Assembly: GCF_003046175.1 (NCBI RefSeq) | Contig: NZ_PZZM01000001.1 | Location: 5,225,001-5,289,000 of the forward strand | DNA from: Bosea sp. 124 | GTDB lineage: Bacteria; Pseudomonadota; Alphaproteobacteria; Rhizobiales; Beijerinckiaceae | Reading direction: 5' to 3' | DNA: 64,000 nt | In this document: one piece after another, positions 60,177 to 64,000 of the stretch | How the letters are laid out: each line of letters opens with the position of its first letter | How positions within the stretch are numbered: position 1 is the stretch's first letter | Notes under the pieces: generated by a model | What the model was told of the DNA's origin: nothing | The model's database searches: none | Seen by the model: the letters and a program-made list of their open reading frames with translations, nothing else | Made by a program: the position numbers and the translations under genes

Positions 60177-60186
60177 ATTATGCATT
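60177..60186 (-). promoter_or_regulatory. AATGCATAAT operator-like site
   Basis: On the minus strand AATGCATAAT differs from the AATGCATCAT word at one base and lies 36 bp before the hydratase start, in an A/T-rich stretch. No clear -35/-10 pair could be fitted. Confidence 0.5.
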
Positions 60187-60289
60187 GTGTATGGCGGAAA
60201 GCTAGCCCGTCGACCGGGCTCCGCGGGACAAGCTAGACGAGACGCGACGCGGTACGGCGCCCTTCGACGGTGCCCGATCGCCTGCGGGC

Positions 60290-61207
60290 CTACACCGCCC
60301 CCTCCATCTCCGCCGTCTCTTCCATCTCGGCGGTCTCCTGGACGATCCACTCCTCGAAGGCCCGGATCAGCGGCGAATTCTGGCGCGCCCGCGAGAAGGC
60401 GAGGTAATAGGCGTTGGAGGTGCGCACCCGGAGCGGGAGCGGCGCGACGAGCCTGCCGGTGCGCAGATCCTCCTCGACGAAGGCCCGCTGCGCCATGACG
60501 ATGCCGAGCTCGTCGATCGCGGCCTGATAGGCCAGGGCCGAGTTCTCGAATTTCAGCCCGTTGTTGCCGTCGACGGTGTCGAGTTGCGCCGCCTTGAGCC
60601 AGTCTGGCCAGTCGGCGGCCCGGTGCATCGAGCAGAGCAGGACGAAACGGGCGAGGTCGGCGGGCTCTCGTGGCGCCGCGGCGCGAAACAGCCCCGGGCT
60701 GCCGACCGGCAACAGGATCTCGCCGAACAGCTTGCGGCAGATCGCGCCGGGAAGCGGAGCCGATCCGGAGTGGATGCACAGGTCGATGTCGTCGCGCTCG
60801 AACTCGACCGGCTGGTGCGAGGTCGTGATCTGCACGTCGATATGGCGGTGCAGCGCGTGGAACCGCGCCAGCCGCGGCACGAACCAGCGAATTGCGAAGG
60901 TCGGCGGCAGCTTGATGCGCAGCGTGTTGTCATTCGAGCGCGCCCGCAGGCGCTGCGTCTGCGCCTCGATCTGGTCGAAGGCGGCGCGCAGGGCCGCCGC
61001 ATAGGCTGCCCCCTCCGGCGTCGTCTCGATGCCGCGCCGCAGACGCAGGCACAGCCGGACGCCGACCCAGCTCTCGAGCTGGGTGACATGCCGGCTCACC
61101 GCCCCCTGCGTGACCGACAATTCCTGCGCAGCCCGCGTCAGGCTGCCGTTTCGGGCGGTGGCCTCGAAGGCCCTCAAGGCGTTCAGCGGTGGCAATCGGC
61201 GTGTCAT
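60290..61207 (-). CDS. LysR-family transcriptional regulator (GcvA-like)
   Basis: A 305-residue LysR regulator. The helix-turn-helix reads P-L-N-A-L-R-A-F-E-A-T-A-R-N-G-S, T-R-A-A-Q-E-L-S-V-T-Q-G-A-V-S-R-H-V (residues 7-45), the GcvA subgroup pattern. The effector-binding domain starts near residue 92 (L-R-I-K-L-P-P-T-F-A-I-R-W-F-V-P-R-L). The end is unusual: a repeat E-T-A-E-M-E-E-T-A-E-M-E (7-mer E-T-A-E-M-E) near the C-terminus. The ATG at 61207 is chosen; upstream in-frame starts at 61381 cross the divergent promoter. It is divergent from, and probably controls, the hydro-lyase genes at 61456 onward. Confidence 0.93.
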   Translation of the reverse strand: MTRRLPPLNALRAFEATARNGSLTRAAQELSVTQGAVSRHVTQLESWVGVRLCLRLRRGIETTPEGAAYAAALRAAFDQIEAQTQRLRARSNDNTLRIKLPPTFAIRWFVPRLARFHALHRHIDVQITTSHQPVEFERDDIDLCIHSGSAPLPGAICRKLFGEILLPVGSPGLFRAAAPREPADLARFVLLCSMHRAADWPDWLKAAQLDTVDGNNGLKFENSALAYQAAIDELGIVMAQRAFVEEDLRTGRLVAPLPLRVRTSNAYYLAFSRARQNSPLIRAFEEWIVQETAEMEETAEMEGAV

Positions 61208-61455
61208 CTGCTCTGAGTTTTTCTCATGAAATTCTGCGTAAATTGTGCCTTTGCGGCAGCGACGCACAAGATTACGCTCATTCCAAATCAGCCTGCAAAT
61301 TCCGATCAGATCTCGACGATCGGACGCAAGCCTCAAAAATGAGCCGATGCGGTAAAGCATCGGATCGGGAGGAAAAGTCATGCCACCCCTGTCTGGGGCA
61401 AAGGAAGCCTGCGCGCGCCTGTGCTCACCCGAGGGCTTCGCCGGTCGCTTGCGCC
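61208..61455. promoter_or_regulatory. Divergent promoter region of LysR and hydro-lyase operon
   Basis: A 248-bp divergent region. It carries the LysR-box candidate TGAGTTTTTCTCA (61214-61226), an exact T-N11-A palindrome with a 4-bp stem and 5-base centre, next to the LysR start. The remaining A/T-rich part contains no AATGCATCAT or TGTCGACA word. Confidence 0.55.
61214..61226. promoter_or_regulatory. LysR-type box (T-N11-A)
   Basis: TGAG-TTTTT-CTCA is an interrupted palindrome that begins with T and ends with A, with 11 bases between, the classical LysR operator pattern, 7 bp upstream of the LysR start codon. Binding there would allow autoregulation. Confidence 0.5.
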
Positions 61456-62883
61456 ATGGCGTCTGACGCGATGGCCGCGCCCGCCACGAGCTTCGACAAG
61501 ATCTGGGCCGCCCATCTGGTGGCGCGGCTCGACGACGGTCGCGACCTGATCTTCGTCGATCGCCACGTCCTGCAGGAGACGACCTGCGCGGTCGCCTTCG
61601 CCGGGCTGAAGCGCGCCGGGCGGAGCGTCGCCCACCCCGAACTCACGATCGCGACGCAGGACCACATCGTCTCGACCGATCCAGGCCGTGACGAGGACAG
61701 CAATCCCGGCGGCCGCGAACTGCTGACACTGATGCGGAGCAACGCCTATGCCAGCCGCATCCGGCATTTCGGCGTCGGCGATCCGCGCCAGGGCATCGTC
61801 CACGTCATTGCGCCCGAACTCGGATTCGCCCTGCCAGGCAGCATCCTGGCCTGCGGCGACAGCCATACCTCGACGGTCGGCGGCCTCGGCGCACTCGGCA
61901 TCGGCGTCGGCACCAGCGAGGTCGAGCATGTGCTGGCAACGCAGACGCTGGCCTTGACCCGGCCCGCCAATATGCGCGTGCGCTTCGAGGGCAAGGTTGG
62001 CCCCGGCATCACCGCCAAGGACCTGATCCTGCGGGCGATGGGCGAACTCGGCGTCGCCGGGGGACGCGGCTGCGCGGTCGAATATGCCGGCTCCGCCATC
62101 GAGGCGCTGACGGTCGAAGCCCGTTTGACCTTGTGCAACATGTCGATCGAACTCGGCGCGCGGCTCGGCCTGATCGCGCCCGACGAGAAGACCTTCGCCT
62201 ATCTCGAAGGCCGTGAGTTTGCGCCGCGCGGCGAGGCCTTCTCCCGCGCCGTCGCAGCCTGGCGCGGCCTGCGCAGCGACGAGGACGCCGTTTTCGCGCG
62301 CGACGTCCTGATCGATTGCGACACGATCGCGCCGCAGGTGACCTGGGGCACGACCCCGCAGGACGTGGCGGGGATCGGGGAGCGTGTGCCGGACCCTGCC
62401 GGATTCGCCGATGCGCGGCGTCGCGAGAGCGTCGCGCAGGCGATCCGCTATATGGGGCTCGAGCCGGGCATGAAGCTGGCCGGCATCCCGATCGACGTCG
62501 CCTTCATCGGCTCCTGTACCAATTCGCGCCTCTCCGACCTCGAAGCCGCCGCCGCCGTGGTGCGCGGGCGCCGGGTCGCCCCCGGCGTGCGCGGCCTCGT
62601 CGTGCCGGGCTCGATGTCCGTGAAGCGCGAGGCGGAGGCCCGCGGCCTGCACGAGATTTTCCGAGCGGCCGGGTTCGAGTGGCGCGAGGCCGGCTGCTCG
62701 ATGTGCGTCAGCATCAACGAGGACGTCGTCGCGCCCGGCCTGCGCTGCATCGCCACGACCAACCGCAATTTCGAGAACCGGCAGGGCCCGCAAGCCCGCA
62801 CCCATCTGGCGAGCCCCGCCATGGTCGCGGCCGCCGCGCTCGCGGGGCGGATCACCGATGTGCGCGAGGTGCCCCTGTCATGA
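61456..62883 (+). CDS. Aconitase-family hydro-lyase, large subunit (LeuC/DmdA-like)
   Basis: A 475-residue [4Fe-4S] subunit of the isopropylmalate-dehydratase type, with cluster Cys residues in I-G-S-C-T-N-S-R and G-C-S-M-C-V, the motif G-D-S-H-T-S-T-V-G-G-L-G-A-L and F-D-K-I-W-A-A-H near the start. It shows obvious similarity to the 21910-23340 product. The small subunit follows and then an isocitrate-lyase-family gene; the same three-gene set (dimethylmaleate hydratase DmdA/DmdB plus a dimethylmalate lyase) occurs in nicotinate fermentation. The substrate may thus be a methylated maleate or malate (inference). ATG at 61456 or 61471. Confidence 0.88.
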   Translation: MASDAMAAPATSFDKIWAAHLVARLDDGRDLIFVDRHVLQETTCAVAFAGLKRAGRSVAHPELTIATQDHIVSTDPGRDEDSNPGGRELLTLMRSNAYASRIRHFGVGDPRQGIVHVIAPELGFALPGSILACGDSHTSTVGGLGALGIGVGTSEVEHVLATQTLALTRPANMRVRFEGKVGPGITAKDLILRAMGELGVAGGRGCAVEYAGSAIEALTVEARLTLCNMSIELGARLGLIAPDEKTFAYLEGREFAPRGEAFSRAVAAWRGLRSDEDAVFARDVLIDCDTIAPQVTWGTTPQDVAGIGERVPDPAGFADARRRESVAQAIRYMGLEPGMKLAGIPIDVAFIGSCTNSRLSDLEAAAAVVRGRRVAPGVRGLVVPGSMSVKREAEARGLHEIFRAAGFEWREAGCSMCVSINEDVVAPGLRCIATTNRNFENRQGPQARTHLASPAMVAAAALAGRITDVREVPLS

Positions 62884-62899
62884 CCCTGGAGCCTGTCGC

Positions 62900-63541
62900 G
62901 TGAGAGATCCGGTCAGCAGCGTCGAAGGCGTCATGGCGGTGATGCCGCTCGCCAACGTCAATACCGACGCCATCATTCCCTCGGTCTGGTTGCGCACCGC
63001 CACCGCCGATCTCGGCAAAGCCCTGTTCGGCGGGCAGCGCTATGACGAGCATGGCGCCGAGCGGCCCGATTTCGTCCTGAACCGCGCGCCCTTCCGGCAG
63101 GCGCGCATCCTGCTCGCCGACGAGAATTTCGGCTGTGGCAGTTCGCGCGAGGCGGCGGTCTGGGCGCTGGCCCAGTTCGGCATCGGCTGCGTGCTGGCGC
63201 CGAGCTTCGCCGACATCTTCTACGAGAACGCCTTCAAGAACGGGCTCGTGGCCGGGCTGATCGAGCCCGCCACCTATCTCACCCTCAAGGCCACGGCGGA
63301 CGCCCATGCCGATGCGCCGGTCTTCCGCGTCGACCTGCGCAGCACGACGGTCACCGGCCCCGACGGTCTGTCGCACGCTTTCAGGATCCCGGCCTCCCGG
63401 GCGCAGGCGCTGATGCGCGGCGACGACGAGATCGCGATCACGCTGCGCGAGACCGATGCGATCGAGGCTCACTACGCGGCGGCGCGGGCCCGCGCCGACT
63501 GGCTCTTCCCACCGGCCCTGGAGCGCGCGCGCACCTCATGA
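62900..63541 (+). CDS. Aconitase-family hydro-lyase, small subunit (LeuD/DmdB-like)
   Basis: A 213-residue swivel subunit. It has N-V-N-T-D-A-I-I-P-S-V-W-L-R-T near residue 20, F-G-C-G-S-S-R-E-A-A-V-W-A-L near residue 80 and F-A-D-I-F-Y-E-N-A-F-K-N-G-L. The substrate loop W-L-R-T differs from the Y-L-Q-K of the first LeuD (21309-21908), so the two dehydratases probably handle different acids. The GTG at 62900 has CTGGAG eight bases upstream. It follows the large subunit by 16 bp and overlaps the next gene by 4 bp. Confidence 0.9.
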   Translation: MRDPVSSVEGVMAVMPLANVNTDAIIPSVWLRTATADLGKALFGGQRYDEHGAERPDFVLNRAPFRQARILLADENFGCGSSREAAVWALAQFGIGCVLAPSFADIFYENAFKNGLVAGLIEPATYLTLKATADAHADAPVFRVDLRSTTVTGPDGLSHAFRIPASRAQALMRGDDEIAITLRETDAIEAHYAAARARADWLFPPALERARTS

Positions 63542-64000
63542 CACGTCTCAGCATCCGCGACGCGCTGGCGCGCGAAAATCCGCTGGTCACCCCCCTCGCC
63601 CATGACGCGCTCTCGGCGCGGATGATCGAGCAGGCCGGCTTCCACGCCTTCGCCATCGGCGGCTCTGCCCTGCTCGCAGCGCGCCACGCCTATCCCGATA
63701 TCGGCCTGATCGGCCTGACCGACATGGTCTCCGGCATCAGGGACATCGCCGACGCCTCCAGCATCCCGTTCATCGCCGATGCCGACGACGGCTATGGCGA
63801 CGTCAAGAGCGTCGCCCGCCTCGTCACGGCCTACGAAGCGATCGGCGTCGGTGGCTTCCTGGTCGAGGACCAGGACCGCGACCGCAAGCAGCAGCGTGCC
63901 GACAAGGCGGCGGCCGTCGTCGACGAGGCGGTGATCGAGGCCAAGCTGCGTGCCGCCATGCGGGCCAGGACCAACCCAGAGACCTTCGTCATCGGGCGCA
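63538..64000 (+). CDS. Isocitrate lyase/PEP-mutase family protein (partial)
   Basis: The first 154 residues of a TIM-barrel lyase, cut at the right edge. It begins T-R-L-S-I-R-D-A-L-A-R and contains A-I-G-G-S-A-L, L-T-D-M-V-S-G-I-R-D-I and the Mg-binding D-A-D-D-G-Y-G-D near residue 80. The family loop P-K-(R/K)-C-G-H that brings the Cys base of 2-methylisocitrate and 2,3-dimethylmalate lyases should follow V-E-D-Q; here the sequence is D-R-D-R-K-Q-Q-R-A-D instead. So retro-aldol cleavage by the usual base is doubtful. Overlap with the dehydratase subunit by 4 bp indicates a single operon. Confidence 0.88.
   Translation, partial: MTRLSIRDALARENPLVTPLAHDALSARMIEQAGFHAFAIGGSALLAARHAYPDIGLIGLTDMVSGIRDIADASSIPFIADADDGYGDVKSVARLVTAYEAIGVGGFLVEDQDRDRKQQRADKAAAVVDEAVIEAKLRAAMRARTNPETFVIGR

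Noticed and set aside
62880..62903. Seven-codon ORF (M-T-L-E-P-V-A) bridging the two hydro-lyase subunit genes by ATGA and GTGA overlaps
   Set aside because: Too short to judge; the CTGGAG inside it is more simply the ribosome-binding site of the small-subunit gene.

Overview
The window is about 64 kb of high-GC DNA (roughly two thirds G+C by eye), densely coding, with short intergenic gaps and many ATGA-type overlaps between genes. Codon use, the Tat and Sec signal peptides, the wealth of ABC uptake systems and the dispersed intergenic palindromes (for example 17945-18051 and 21161-21291) suggest a soil or plant-associated alphaproteobacterium of the order Hyphomicrobiales, perhaps near Bosea or Bradyrhizobium. 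That placement is an inference. No rRNA, tRNA, CRISPR array, transposase or integrase was seen.

Layout. 1-4583 (minus): peptide/opine-type ABC importer with a Tat substrate-binding protein, two permeases and a fused double ATPase. 4979-5713 (plus): SDR oxidoreductase. 5808-6446 (minus): GntR/FCD regulator. 6750-14068 (minus operon): two single class III (CaiB/BaiF) CoA-transferases, a thiolase-like protein with a DUF35 partner, a flavin reductase and a double-length CoA-transferase. 14363-17742 (minus operon): SMP-30 protein, a second thiolase-like/DUF35 pair and an alpha/beta hydrolase. 18108-20923 (minus): amidohydrolase and fused DhaK-DhaL kinase. 21309-23340 (minus): LeuC/LeuD-like dehydratase. 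23733-31472 (plus): three CoA-transferases, MaoC, two alpha/beta hydrolases, an EthD-like protein and a Gfo/Idh oxidoreductase. 31577-37126 (minus operon): HMG-CoA-lyase-like protein, CoA-transferase, acyl-CoA dehydrogenase, 2-hydroxyacid dehydrogenase and Fe-alcohol dehydrogenase. 37269-39405 (plus): Old Yellow Enzyme homologue and metallo-beta-lactamase-fold protein. 39453-41173 (minus): two tandem IclR regulators. 41335-45912 (plus): CoA-transferase, two hot-dog proteins, acyl-CoA dehydrogenase, hydrolase and a 20-codon leader ORF. 46051-53129 (plus): complete branched-chain-type (Liv) ABC importer, enoyl-CoA hydratase and AMP-forming ligase. 53465-56935 (plus): second peptide-type importer without an ATPase. 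57044-60141 (minus): enoyl-CoA hydratase and a second double-length CoA-transferase. 60290-61207 (minus): LysR regulator. 61456-64000 (plus): second LeuC/LeuD-like dehydratase followed by an isocitrate-lyase/PEP-mutase-family protein cut by the window edge.

Taken together this is a large catabolic supercluster for organic acids. Three importers take substrates in. Nine CoA-transferase genes (eleven domains) and one ligase activate acids as CoA thioesters. Dehydrogenases, MaoC and crotonase hydratases, thiolase-like/DUF35 putative aldolases, an HMG-CoA-lyase homologue, aconitase-family hydro-lyases and alpha/beta hydrolases then degrade them. Three recurrent operator-like words partition the cluster. 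AATGCATCAT lies at the dpp/SDR, GntR, 14068, SMP-30, livH, 53465 and 60141 promoters. TGTCGACA lies at 21054, 23553, 26421 and 27112. TATTCGCTAT lies at the promoters around the IclR genes. The real substrate cannot be named from sequence alone; alkyl-branched dicarboxylates or isoprenoid/steroid-like side chains are the kind of chemistry the gene set fits.
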